Position numbers and translations under genes: made by a program | Notes under the pieces: generated by a model | What the model was told of the DNA's origin: nothing | What the model saw: the letters and a program-made list of their open reading frames with translations, nothing else | Databases searched by the model: none | Assembly (NCBI GenBank): GCA_030522415.1 | Contig: CM060127.1 | Coordinates: 2,357,114-2,421,113 of the forward strand | Source: Channallabes apus | Lineage: Eukaryota; Chordata; Actinopteri; Siluriformes; Clariidae | Length of the DNA stretch: 64,000 nucleotides | Reading direction: 5' to 3' | Shown here: piece by piece, positions 35,408 through 48,600 of the stretch | Layout of the letters: every line of letters starts with the position of its first letter | Numbering within the stretch: the stretch's first letter is position 1

Positions 35408-35856
35408 TAGGTTATTTTGAGAGCCTTTAGCGAATTTATTCTTTGGTTTAACCTTTCATGGAACAGACACAGTTTCGATAGGACAAGCTGTGCACTTGTA
35501 CACTATAAGTGTGGTTATAATATGGCTACAATAATGGCTACAATAAATGACTTACTGCCAGTCAGATGGTCAGTAGTGTCCTAGAAATGTTGTACGAGAG
35601 GACTGCTGCTGGCATTGTTCGTGCCAGCATAGAGGACCACATCTCCGATGTTCTCTTTTTGGGCCACGGGTACCTGTGCAGCGACATCAAGAATACCAGG
35701 TAAACAGCCAGCGCACCTTATCTTTAGTCTCCGAAGATCACTGACTCGCCAAGGAAAATGAAGCGGTTCCAGGTCGAGATCACAAAGGCGGAAAGCGGCG
35801 GAGGGGGAGAGGTCCTCACCTCTCCGCCTGGCTCGTGTCTTCCATTGCTGCTGCAT
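35408..35856 (-). pseudogene. L2-type LINE ORF1 remnant (SGNH esterase-like)
   Basis: Minus-strand 35856-35581 reads ...LKIRCAGCLPGILDVAAQVP...NIGDVVLYAGTNNASSS. The CLPGxxxxDVxAQVP and VVLxAGTND-like motifs are those of the SGNH-hydrolase (esterase) domain found in ORF1 of fish L2-type LINEs. The catalytic surroundings are incomplete and the frame is short. A related, more decayed patch lies at 26940-27140. Confidence 0.5.
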
Positions 35857-36509
35857 CCAGACTCCGTGGAATCCCAGCGTCAGAGTGAACGAAACCTGGG
35901 AGGGCTGTGTCCTTGGTGCATTGGACCTGGACAGAGAAAAACACGGGGTTGAGGTTGTCGGAGAATTTGTATCATGCCAAAAATTTACCTGGGACAGGTG
36001 AGATCTGTGAGACAGGTGAGATCGGTCTGTGAGTTTCCAGCACGGTTTTCGAGTGAGTATATAATAAAAATGCTTATCTGTTACGTGTTCACTCTTCGTA
36101 AGAGGACAAAAAGTTAGAACGATGTTTCACCTGCAGCCTTTTATCTAGGGGAACCCTAAAGGATGTCAAATATCGCAAAAAACCCACTTTACACTGCCGG
36201 CCTTTAGAGATAAAAAAATAAAATGTATGTGCAGCAATCTCAATGGACATTTTGACCAAGATTACCAACGTAGCAGTTCGCCGTACTAATAAATGGCTAC
36301 AAGCTACACTTTGAGCACCTCTTGTAATTGTAGAGGCTAAAGGAACATATTTCAGGAATTAGAATAAGATGTATCAGTGTGACGGTCTTGCCTGGGTGGC
36401 CTCTTAACTGCACAATGAGGATATAATGTGGAAATAAGGATTTTGTTGCATGAGAAATTAATCAGCTCTACATAAAATACAAGATAACACAAATTAACTA
36501 CAAGTCAAA

Positions 36510-36745
36510 ATGCATTCATTCATTCATTTTCTATACCGCTTAATCCTGTGTTCAGTGTCGCGGGGACCTGGAGCCTATCCCAGGAGACTTCGGGCACTAG
36601 GCGGGGTACACCCTGGACAGGGTGCCAATCCATCGCAGGGCACACACTCATACGCACATTCACACACTCATTCACACACTACGGGCAATTTAGGAACGCC
36701 AATTAGCCTAACCTGCATATCTTTGGACTGTGGGAGGAAACCGGA
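36510..36745 (-). mobile_element. tRNA-derived SINE (mermaid-like), 5' truncated
   Basis: The minus-strand copy of the SINE at 41068-41414. It starts with the (TGAA)n-tail complement CATTCATTCATTTTCTATACCGCTTAA and runs to GGACTGTGGGAGGAAACCGGAG. The tRNA-related head is missing. Confidence 0.8.
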
Positions 36746-37831
36746 GTTAGTAAACTAGTTATTTATTTTAATTATTATGGTAGTCAATATTAATTTGAAA
36801 TAAGGCTGAGAAACATTATTTTTAATTAATTTTGTCTACCTTAATAATTACTAGCAGGAGGTAATGCTGCTACTAATTGTATTCCAGCTTACCTGTTCAG
36901 TTTGATTGTGATTCTTTTCACTTGGCTCTGGTAGATCAGGGGAGACGTGTTGGTCATCATCACTGACCTACTGCACTTACAGTTTACACTGATGAGTGGT
37001 AGATCTTACACTGCATCACGATGATACCCCCTGCCAAATGTTCATGATATCTCACAAACAAAAAGGCAAATTTGTCTTTTCCTCATAAAGTGTTGAGGTC
37101 AAATTCCACCCATACAAGTGTGACAAATATGCAAAGAAAAAAAATCAGGAAGGGGCAAATACTTTTCCATGGCACTGCACATGTAGTCAGATTGTTCCAC
37201 TAGGATGAAACTGCTCCAGGTGTTAAAGCACTTTTAAAATCACACTAACTTTACACTGATCTGAATAACTTTGAATAATGAACTTATTGTTCTTTAACAG
37301 TAGACAGTATTAATTAAAAAAATAATCTCCACTTTAATGAGCCAGTGTATTCTTCTTCCTCTTTTTAAAAGGCAGAATCTGTTCATTTGAAGCATTTCAC
37401 TGCATTTACCTCTAAAGCTTTTTCTTATTTTCGTGTACTTTTCAGCTCCACCTTTTCTTCTTCCTCCATTTCATTCATTGAAATTATTATTAATTTGCTC
37501 AAATTCACTGCATCGAGAAAGGATCAATATCTCTCCCTCCGTAAATTAAAAGTGAAGGTGTTTAATTAATATAGAGGGAGCGAAACATCCGCATGCACAG
37601 TAACAAACACAGTTAGCTTCTCCGATTTGTTTTTAATGTTGCTCGCGGCATCGTAACAGACCGTTAATTCATGTACTGATGAGATGGACAAACTGCTCGA
37701 TGTCCGTCCTTTATTTTGCTGCATTGTCAGGTTATAGTACAAACATTCGGGCAGATCCTGCTATTAAATCAAACTAAAAACTAGTGAAAAGAATACAAAA
37801 CTCAGACTCTATAGCCCAGCTTACATCCCGC
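36746..37831. other. Gene-free DNA with a Tc1 end fragment
   Basis: About 37040-37178 ends GGGGCAAATACTTTTCCATGGCACTG, a Tc1/mariner-type terminus. No transposase coding is present. Nothing else is recognised. 37805-37832 is the left copy of a 27-bp direct repeat that flanks the insertion at 37833-39132. Confidence 0.5.
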
Positions 37832-38643
37832 AGAGAAAAACTGTTAAAATCCTCGATCGCCTTCTCAGCGTTAGGTAGCGAGTGATGTCATGATTTGAAT
37901 CCGGGGAAACATAGGGAAACTGAATTTCCCGGAACAAGGGTTATTAAACCTCCACTCTGTCAACTCATCGTATTCATTCCATAAGTGCGCTATACAACCC
38001 CAACAACTGACATGCTTCACATTGTTTCTGAAGCTGGTGAAGTGTGTCAGCTGTTTGTCGATCAACTATGATTGTATACCAGGTTCGTTTCAACGCCACA
38101 GGTTACATGAAAATAGCAGCGACAGTTTGGTGATTTAATTTATATATTTGTCTATTATGGCATGTTATTGATAAGTTAACCCATGTCGAAATAAACGTTA
38201 TTGGAAGAATTTTGTGCAATGTTTAATTTGCATAGAAAGTGCCGTCTTTCTTAACGCTGTCATGAAAAAGGAGTGAAAAATCGATTCCTGAGCCACCGAT
38301 GTCCGCTAATTCAGGACCTTCACTGTAGACAGCGCCGCTTAACGTCGGACGTAAGAGGCAGCGACTTAAGTCCTAAGAGACAGTTCGAGAAATACACTTA
38401 GAAAAGTTATCACTTATCGTAAGATATATCTTAAGAGTCTTCTTAGCGCGAAGAGTGTGCGTTATCGAGAAACCGGCCCCTGGTCATTAGTCTACACTAA
38501 AGTTCACAAAGGAACACACAAAAGCTGCTAGCACACTAAAGTTCGTTACAGTTACAGTTACGAATACAGTTCGATTCCCGGTCTGGGAAGTCAAAGAAGT
38601 TTTACAACCAGATTCACATGTAAAATTTTATATACATATATAG

Positions 38644-38740
<97 letters not shown>

Positions 38741-39135
38741 TAAGTGCGTAATAAAAATATTACAAAATATAGGGGAAATACTGCATATCATACTGTGTAT
38801 GACTGTGTATGTGACAAATAAAATTTGAATTTGAATCAAAGGAGAGGAAGATAGGTGGAAGGAGACAGAGGGGGAGAGAGAGAGAGACAGAGTATGGGAA
38901 GGTGAGCATGAATGAACAGATGCAAGAGGAGACAGGAAGATACTGTAGCAGCAGGGAAGATTTAACACGTTAATATCAGATCTATGAGGAAGAGAGCAAG
39001 AGAGTAGAAATAACTCCTTTATATATAAAATAATTCTAACATCATGTCAAATTATTTTTAACTGTTTTTTAAATATTTTTAACTGTTGTCAAAGCTATAC
39101 CCCACTTGTATTGTGAAGACACGCCCCACAGAACT
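37832..39135. repeat. Segmental duplication, joined copy of blocks A and B
   Basis: Block A (from 32261-32977) and block B (from 34470-34991) are fused with about 1.5 kb of intervening source DNA missing. The (TA)n run inside is expanded to about 95 bp (38641-38736). The unit is bounded by direct repeats of ACTCTATA[G/T]CCCAGCTTACATCCCGCA at 37806-37832 and 39133-39159. Confidence 0.9.
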
Positions 39136-39159
39136 CTATATCCCAGCTTACATCCCGCA

Positions 39160-41047
39160 TTCGCATTCAACTTCACACACACCGGACCTCATTACCCACA
39201 ATGCATCTCCCGCACTGGACTACACTCCCGTAAACAGCTGTCGTAAATCAGCCTCTCTCTCTCTCTCCTGCAACAACACGCACTTTGTTGGCGGCGTCCG
39301 TACGATCAACGCACTCATCCATATGATTAGGAAAGAGATGCAATATTGTGGTTTCTGTCATTTATTATATATTTGTGTACTGACTGGGCCGGACCACACT
39401 GGCCAGCGGCCCACCGGGAAAACTCCCGGTACTCCAGATGGCCAGTCCGCCAGTCCGATCTCAGTTCAAACATGAATGCATATTTTGTATACTTTTACAT
39501 AAATGTGACAATCATTAATTAACATTAAACATCTCACTACGCTATAAAGCAAACTTAGTGTTTATAAGTATTGACTCAGAATTGCATATACAGTACATCT
39601 ATTCCTTTCTTTTTTATTTGGGTATAACTATAGAATACTTACCATTGCAATTGCACATACAGTCCTAATTGTAAATCTTTGATAAGAAAATCAGAGAACA
39701 GTAAATTAGAGAATTCATAAATAATTAACCATTTTGTGTGTTTTGTGATTGTATAATGTAATTCAATCATTCAGATTGTACAGAGCAAAGTGCATTGTAC
39801 ATCAGTGTTTACATTTTCAGTGAACCGTAATATCGCAATATATCGTGATATAATATTGTGTCCCATGTATCATGATACTATCAGATCATGAGTTCCTTGC
39901 CAATACCCACCCCTACTATAAAGTGCTGATTTTACTTAATTCATTTCATAAGTTACCCTTAGGATGTCAAAATATGAGCAAATTGTAAAATATACGCTGC
40001 CAGGGACAAATTACTATAGAGTAATATATTTTTATTGCATAATGCCCTGCAGTGTGTTGGCTCCTTCCCAGAATTGGTCCCCGTGTCACAGCAAGAAGAT
40101 CCTGGGTTGGCCATGGGGCCTTTCTGTGTGGAGTTTGCATGCTCTCCCTATGTTTGTGTGGATTTTCTCCGGGTGCTCTATTCTCCTCCCACAGTCCAAA
40201 GGCATGCAATATAGGTTAACTGGTGACTCTAAATTGGCGCGACTGTGAGTGTGTGAAGTGTGTGTTCCCTTTGGTGTGTTGGCACTTGCCCAGGTTAGGT
40301 CTGTAAGTTCCTGAAATAGATTCTGGTCGCCACCGCAACACAGTTGGGATTAAGTGTTTTGGATAATAAAATAATTAATCAATGTTTGGTCTTCATTTGT
40401 TTGACCAAAAAAAGAAATTCACACAAACATTATATCAAGGAAACCATTTTGAAGAAAATTTCGATTTTTTAAAAATATTTCCGAATGGCAATGTAAAGTA
40501 AATAGGTTAAGCTTGACAACATACTACTACAAACACAATATGAGGAAAATTAGCAAATTAGACAAGAAGTGATATGGGAAGAGTTGTGTCAACCTTCACT
40601 GAAGAAAGACAGAATACTGGCAGTGAAGTGTTGGCTGGTGCTTTAAAGGACCAGTTATGCTATCATGAGGGTGTATAGTGATGTCAGGGACAGTATTAAA
40701 TGTTAATATATTCATGGAAGTATTTATGAAAATGACCAATTTTATTAAACATATTTTTAGGAACCATACATTGACAAATAGGCTAGTTTTAATTTTATAT
40801 CATTTAATAAATTATTGCACTCATAGACATTCACAGAGCTATGCGAGGGGCATGTCAAAATCACATTTTTATACCAGAAAATAGTATGAAATTTAAAAAA
40901 TCAATTTCAAGATGCTAATCGGTGTACAAATGTGTCTGAATTGTTTCTCAAATTTTCATTATTTTGCAGTATATTCAAGATGAGTGTGTGATTCTGATGG
41001 GGTCCTTCAAAACCTATATAGATACTGACCTATACCAATTGTAAATC
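39160..41047. other. Gene-free DNA with a decayed SINE
   Basis: 40050-40380 is a diverged SINE related to 41068-41414 (GGAGTTTGCATGCTCTCCC, CAGTCCAAAGGCATGCA). 39370-39470 holds a GCCGG/CCGGC-rich repeat text (CCACCGGGAAAACTCCCGGTA). No gene is seen. Confidence 0.55.
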
Positions 41048-41067
41048 TACACTGTAAAAAGTGGGAC

Positions 41068-41414
41068 GGCGGCACGGTGGTGTAGTGGTTAGCACTGTCG
41101 CCTTGCACCTCCCACCTTGCAGGCTCGATTCCCGTCTCTGTGTGCATGGAGTTTGCATGTTCTCCCCGTGCTTGGTGGGTTTCCTCCGGGTACTCCGGTT
41201 TCCTCCCACAGTCCAAAGATATGCAGGTTAGGCTAATTGTCGTTCCCAAATTGACCGTAGTGTGTGAATGAGTGTGTGAGTGTGCGTATGTGTGTGTGCC
41301 CTGCGATGGATTGGCACCCTGTCCAGGGTGTACCCCGTCTAGTCTCCTGGGATAGGCTCCAGGTCCCCCGCGACCCTGAACACAGGATTAAGCGGTATAG
41401 AAAATGAATGAATG
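41068..41414 (+). mobile_element. Full-length tRNA-derived SINE (mermaid-like)
   Basis: It starts GGCGGCACGGTGGTGTAGTGGTTAGCACT (tRNA-like A box), has a B-box-like GGCTCGATTCCC, the conserved core GGAGTTTGCATGTTCTCCCCG and a tail TAGAAAATGAATGAATG. A 12-bp target duplication AAAAAGTGGGAC flanks it (41056-41067 and 41415-41426). It would be transcribed by Pol III and mobilised by a LINE. Confidence 0.9.
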
Positions 41415-41426
41415 AAAAAGTGGGAC

Positions 41427-42422
41427 TGGGCTTAATTAACAATAGTTAAATTAATATTAGTAACAAGTACATAATAAAATGTACTTACTGTATTCTGGAG
41501 TCAAATGAAGCTGATTTAAACAAATGCTTATTATTTATTAATTCCATTTCAAGTAAATTTTTGTCAGTTTAAAAAAAAAAGGGCAAATTTTAATTACATT
41601 TTTCAGGCCGTGTCAAAATCAAAAATTTTTTGTAAATTTTACTCATTTATAGAGAGACTAGGTTCTACTGCCATGCAATTTCTGCCATGCAATTTCTGCA
41701 TTTCTTCAAGTTTTTACATCCAGACAAGGTGCCACATGCTGCAGGATCTGCATTTTTCTTAATGCGACTTTTCAAATTCAAATTCAAATTTTATTTGTCA
41801 CTTTATTTGAGATTTGTTTAGTTAGTAATATGAATGTACAAATCATTTTGTAGCAGTTAAATTTTTTTTTTACAGAGAATTGTGAAATATACAAATTTTA
41901 TTGTGTGGTTAAATTCAGTTAAGCTATTTCCTCTCAGTCTGTTCTAAAGTAAAGACGCCCTCTCAGTCGGCTCTGTTTTTATTTGGCTAAAAGTCGGGCT
42001 TAGCATGGTAGTTAGTTCGGTGTGTGAATTTTATTACAATGTGTGTTATATAGTATATAATATTCTTTAAAGAGGCAGTCGGGCTAGTCAATGTTACAGA
42101 GTGTTAGCGTTAGCTTCCCCTCCCCCACTTTAACAAGTGATTAGCTGACCTTCACACTGAGTGTCTGACTGCAGCAGGTAACTGTTGCTCTAGAGGTGAG
42201 GAATTAACTTAAAGATTTACCTTTTGTGTTTTGAATTGAGTTCAATATAAAATATTAAATTAAATGGGACACATGTAGTAACAGAATATTGTATGTTTCT
42301 TTATGATGGATATGGACCACCTGTGTAACAGTCTCATAATGCTGTTTGCTAGTTTTAATGTTAAAATAAAGACTCTTGATGTTTCAGATGAAACATATTT
42401 GGCAGTATATTCTTTTTTGATA
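41427..42422. other. Left arm of the outer element and flanking DNA, no genes
   Basis: 41767-41805 holds a minus-strand Rex1-like LINE tail (CAAATTCAAATTTTATTTGTCAC). No coding sequence is visible. It ends at the TA abutting the EnSpm-like element. Confidence 0.5.
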
Positions 42423-43123
42423 CACAGCAAATTCTGGCCTTTGGAATAAACTCAGAGTTTATTTCAACTACATTTGAGTGTACATGCGTGACCATCGAAT
42501 AAACTCTAGTGCAGAGTTAAATTAACTCTTTTCTGTGAGTTGATTTTTCAACTCTTTTCAGGAGTTTAAACAACTCCTGTGGAGTTAAAATTATACTACC
42601 ATATTGAGTAAAATTTAACTCCTAACTTGAGTTAATTTTAATAATAACTCGTTCATAGTGTTAAAAAAATCCAAAACACTAAAATGGTTTCAGGTGAAAA
42701 TAATTACACACAAAAACACCATACTGGTTACTATGAATGTCTTACTTTTATTTAACAAAATAAATGTTTTTACAAATGCACACTGTATGATGCTTCGTAA
42801 CGGTCTTCACTTAGTAACAGAAAACATTTACCCGTAAAACAGCTGAACATTACATTATAACATGTTACATTTGGGAAATGTGTGATCAAATGTAATGAAA
42901 TTGGCATATTAATTTCAATGAAAGGAAATTACATATTTTAACAAACTTAAAACACAGTGTCAATAGCACTTCTCTGAGAAATTACCACAAAAAATAAATA
43001 AATAAATAAATAAATAATAAAAATAACATTTTCTAATGCAGAATTGTTAACATGAGGCAGACTGTTGACTTTAAAATCTGTAAAGTGCATAAACATGTAC
43101 ATTAAAGCGGGGATCAATTCCAA

Positions 43124-45599
43124 TTAGACTCTGTTAAGCCAACAGTATCTGCAAATTAAAGTATACAACTTTCTGACAACATAAAATTGTGAATTACATC
43201 CATATGACATCTGGATATCAAAACTTTTGAAATGTCTTAGTCTCTTCCTTTCTAGAACCAGGATCTTCTTAGGGATGCTTTCAGTTACTTGAAAAGCATG
43301 AAAGTGGTCATGGAAACAAGTTTCATGCTCAACCAAAACAAAAACAGCTTCACCATCATGCAAAATGATAGAGGTTATTCTGCTGAACACTGGCATGTTT
43401 TCATCAGTGCTTGTGCAAACAAAGAGGCCCACACGATATTCAACTCCACAACACTTCACCCAGTTTGTGAGATTAATAGTGGCTTTTGAATCAATGTGAA
43501 AATATGCAGATAAAACTTCTGAACATTCTTGTGTTTCAAGTAAACACATTTTAACTGGACCAGACTCAATGGCTTTTAAAGTCATGCATTCCCAATGATA
43601 CGCTACTGCAAACTGGTGTTTCCTAGCAAGTGATATAGTCAAATTCTTGAAGTTCTTCACACAGTCTTTAAAAAATTTGTGTTTGGCTTCGAATCTCATA
43701 GTCCAGATATGAATTAGTGGACCGATCTTTCGAATGCACCTTGGATAGTGGACCATGAAATGATGTTTTGGAATTAAGTTGTATGATGGGTACAGTTCTT
43801 TAAAGAGTTTATGGTGTTCAATAATAAGGTGCTTTAAATACACAGTCATCCCTTCAGTGATTGAGTATGAGAACACAATGTTTATAATGTTCAACAACAA
43901 AAGCAACAAGTGCCAATGCAGATCATCCTTTGGTACCAGGTCACCAAATATCAAAGGTATATTCGTGATCAAACACAGTGTTTGTGATGCATTTAAGCCT
44001 ATTCCATGCCCTCCACAATCAAGGTTAACATTTGTTGGCTTATTTCGCTTCTCCAAATAGCCATAATTAAAAGCATATATTATATTTAACAACCTTTCTT
44101 TAGAGATGAGATATTCAATTAAATATTCAAAAAGCAAATTCACCTCATACTGACAATCCCCTTCCAAAAGATCATGCATGATGTCAACAGCATAATTTTC
44201 TGCAATATTGAAATATTGCAATGTATTAAGTATACTCTTTCTTTTAATGCCAAATGAAGAGGCTAAGGTTGGGTCATCTACTAAATTGAGATAGTGTTGG
44301 TCATTCAGAAATGCTGATCTTAAAGTCAAAGATGGGTCGTCATCTGAAAAAACTGACTGAGCTGAAGATTTATCAGTTAAGCAAAATCTACAGAAATAAT
44401 TTGCTCCAAAAGATTCCAAAAATCCAAGAATACTATGCATACCCAAATTATCACCAGTAATTTGTGCAAGAGTGCCATATACAGGAACTTCAGCAAATGG
44501 AACAGCAACCCCAGTAGTCTCTAACATTTTCAGGTCCTTGACTAGTGGTTTCAGTATTTCATCAATTCCATATTTCTTAGCATCTTGTGCATAAAACAGT
44601 GATACCAGGTGAATGTTCATTAAAACAGAATTCACACTGGGTGGAAGATTTCGAAGAATGAAGTAAAGACAGCCAATTTTATGTATGCCCTTTTTTGAGC
44701 CTAAAGGATTTGCACACTCAAAGTCATCATAGTATAATTGGATTTGGAGGGCAAACTTACTACTTGAAAACAAAGGATGAGTTTTAAAGTAGCTTCCATC
44801 ACAGAAGTCCTCATATTTGTCAGACTGAGTACATATTTGTATCATCTCACAAATACCTTCATTCTTGAAAATGAATTGAAGTGTTTTCAATATGGGAATA
44901 TATATGAATTTGTCACTAATTGGAACTTGCTCATACATTCCAGTTTTACTACATCGTCTGGTGTCATACCTTACACCTAGGTGCAGTTCAACAGGCTGTA
45001 CTATTTCCCATTTTTCCCTAAAATATTTCTTCCATTTGCTATCAGAATTCAGCTGGCTAAAAGGATTGTCCAAACTTTTAAATAACTTCTCTATGGCTGA
45101 TCTGGAGGGATTGTGGGTTGGTAGTAAGTTCAGTACTTGTTCCTGAATGTTAGACTGCAAATCTTCCACTAATTCCTGTAAATTCTCAATTGTAGAAAGA
45201 ACTACAGTATTTGTTACACCACTCGCCAGAAGTTTGGCTATAACGGAAGCACACATACGTATCCTTGCTGCGAGTTTCCCATGAAGGGCCTGCTTCAACA
45301 TTTTGGCACTGAGATGAAGTCGAAGGTGTTTCATCATTTATGATCTGAGAATTACTGTGCTGTTGGGTGTCATGGTCAGAAGGGGTCTCATGAGGCACAC
45401 ATGCATTAACAGTAGGGGCATGAATCTTATTCAAATGTCTTCTAAATCCAGAATAACTTGAGAATTGTAAATAACATCCTGTTTGACCACATTTTAGTCT
45501 CAAATTTTTCCCAGGATACATTCCATGAGCTAGTTTTAGGTGCCTGAACAAAAGTAAAGCTGTACCAAAGGATGAAGTGCAGAGAAAACACATCAGCAT
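43124..45599 (-). CDS. C2H2 zinc-finger / CACTA-type transposase, one apparent frameshift
   Basis: The N-terminal part starts at 45599 and has two C2H2-like fingers (CFLCTSSF...HLKLAH; CGQTGCYLQF...HLNKIH), likely for terminal-repeat DNA binding. Near 45290 the reading shifts to the long frame 45337-43124 (737 codons) and continues LHGKLAARIRMCASVIAKLL. The core has the animal EnSpm pattern: DDFECANPLGSKKG (about 204), GDNLGMHSILGF (D about 296), IMHDLLEG (about 386-393) and IWTMRFEAKH (E about 550). These fit an RNase H-fold DDE transposase. The single frameshift suggests recent decay or a mis-joined exon. It ends 450 bp from the left subterminal repeats. The upstream gene ends only 19 bp before this start. 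Confidence 0.75.
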
Positions 45600-45617
45600 T
45601 TTAGCTGCCTAAGCAAG

Positions 45618-48600
45618 TTACTGTTTGTTCAACAACCTTGCTCTCACCTCTCTGACTCTTGGACTTTCTTCTGTTGTACCGATATCAATATTGTAAACAG
45701 TAGTCTGCACAAATGTGTACAGGCTGGACAGGGCATCATCATATTTTACACTGAACACAAAGTGGGACTTGAACAGCTCATCAAATGCTCCCAAGGATGT
45801 GCATGACTGACATGGAAGAAGCTTTCTATCCAAGACTATGTAGAAGCTGGAAACCTGTGCTTTTGAAGTCCCTCTCGCCAGGAGATATGGTTGGGGGTTT
45901 CCTTCAATGTTTACAAGATGATCCTCAAGGCTCTGGCAGGACTGAAACATAATGAAAGAAATATTTGTATAAGCCATTAGTTTAAACAAATTGTGTCACA
46001 CACACCCGTGCTGCGACCGGCACTAGGACCCGGAAGTAAGACAGTCGCAAACCAGGAAGTATAAGAGGAGTAAACAAGCTATAGCTCTTCACTCTGTCAT
46101 TGAGTTTGCCCATGTTGGTTCAGGTCGTTTCTCTGCTAAACCGTGAGTACTCACTTTATTGGGTTATCTTTCTGATTCGAGTGTGTGTTTATAGGACGCG
46201 GGTTTAATTTGTGTTTTTCCCTTGCTCCGTTTTTGTGAGAGTCCTTAGACTAAATCGCGTGGTTATCCTGCCTGCTCGCTTGCTTCCGCGTTTGGGTTTA
46301 CCATCCACGCTACATTGGGCTAACCGCTAAGGCTACGTCTTCTGGTCCTCGCAGGTTAGTTCTGACATTTTGTACCACAATATTCAGAATGTCTTGACAA
46401 ACCTTGTGAAATTTCACCAGATGATCTACTGCCTCTCCAACACTGATCTTTTTGGGTCGTTTCCTTCCAGTTGGTTGAGGAGTGAGAAGATGCAGCAAAA
46501 CAAGAAGAGAAGCCATGTCGCTGTCCCACTCTGCAAACAGTGTTAAGGAATTCAATACTAATATTTGGAACCATATGTTATATAAAGTCCTACACTTCCA
46601 TTAGCCACTCCTTTCATTAACGACTGGTTGAGTGTGTATATAGACAAGAGGTAATCCATACACACATCGTGCAAGTTGCTGATTTGATGATATCTTTGCA
46701 AATAACTACACCAGTAAAGTGTTACATTTGAGATACTACCTGGCTCATCAGCTGTGTCACACTCTTCATTTAAGGTTGCTTTCAGCTGTTTTTTCAGAAG
46801 ATGAGTCTCTTTGAGGGCTCTGGCCTCCATGATGACTTTGTCTTTAAAACTGGTGCTCCATTTTTCCAGAAACCTGGAAGGAGTATCTGCTCCAAACATC
46901 ATTGTGAAGTCTTGTAATATCTAAAAATAATAATAATAATAATAAAAAAAAAGGGAAGTACTACTATTACCTTACATTACCTCAAGTATTGTAACTTAAG
47001 TTTTTTTTTTCAAATTCACGTGTTACATACCAGTCCTTTAGTGTCCAAGAAACGAGGAAAAACTTGAAGAATAGCTGCCGATTGCTGTGGGTCATGCAGC
47101 ATCTGTTGACGATAATGGAATGTTTCTCTCATCTTTTGGATGACTATGTTAGGGTCAGTGGTGTGGTGAAGAAGAGACACAGCCTCCATACATTCATCTC
47201 CTGATCGCTGGTCATCTGTGCAACCAAATGTTCTTGGTGAGGTGGGCCCCCCTTTCAGCTCCAATCTGCTCTGGGATATAGTGGTGGTTTTGGACTGACG
47301 TTGCACTGTCTTGACACGCCACTCAAGAAAGCCTTTGTTGCTCTGAATGTCATAGAAATGTTCCTAAAAAAATAAAGAAATAAAAGAAAAACTATGAGTC
47401 CTAATTTGAGTGCAGACAATATCAAGTTTTTGTCCTGTATAAAGTATATCAGGGATTAAAGTGAAAAAATCTTCTGACTGAACTTTTTTCAGGCCAAGCC
47501 ATATTACTTTAACAAACACTTTATTTAAATAGTCGAGACCAATAGCGTTAGGGGAGATTAAACTGCTTTAATATTGCCAGTTTGCATATTTTAAAAGCTA
47601 TTTGTAATCTTTGAAAGAAAATATACCTTGACAAATAATCAACCATATACCACAGTGTAAACGTAGCCAAAGAAAACATCTTCGTTTTCAGCTTAGATGA
47701 CAATTCGGATTTCCAGTACGCGGCTACGTTTACACTGCCAGGTAAATGTGACCCAATTCCGATTTTTTGCTCATATGTGACACATATCGGATATGTTCTA
47801 TGTCCGTGTAAACAGGAAAAAAAACGCATGCATTCCGATATTTCGAGATCGGTTTCAGGCCTCCTTGGCTACGTTTACACTGCAGGTCTCGATGCTCAAT
47901 TCTGATTTGTTGCCTATATCTGATATTTTTGACCGTCTGTTTACACGTTATTTCCACTATGACTCATATCCGATTCACGTGTTTACACTCGCCATACCAT
48001 CTGAAACATCGCGCATACTTAAAGGGAGGTTCTTGCGCTGCACAACAGCCAAGAAAGATGAAGGTGAAATATGCTTAATGCTATCTCTGCTATATATGCA
48101 AAGTTCGCACCATGGTTTTAAAACGGAGGAGAAAAAAACGGCATAATTGCAGCTTGCACATATGCTTTATTCATCAAATACTGATTTAATGTTATTTAGC
48201 CCAAATAAGCATTAACACAGGGGGGGTGTTCTGTTCCTTTTCCATGTCACCTGCGATGTTGTAATTCAACACGCGCTTCCACCGGAGAATAACGTATAAT
48301 GCTATTCTCCGGTGGAAGCGCGTGTGGAATTACAACATCGCATGTGACATGGAAAAGGAAAAGAACAACGCCCCCCTCCCCCCCCATTAAATCAGTATTT
48401 GATGAATAAAGCATATGTGCAGGCTGCAATTATGTTGTTTTTTCCCCTCCTCCTCCGTTTTAAAACCATGGTGACGGTTCGTGAAGTTTGCATACTGTAT
48501 ATAGCAGAGTGTTAAGTATATTTCACCTTCATCTTTCTTGGCTAGTGTGTAGCGTAAGAACCTCCCTTTAAGTATGCGCGATGTTTCAGATGGTATGGCG

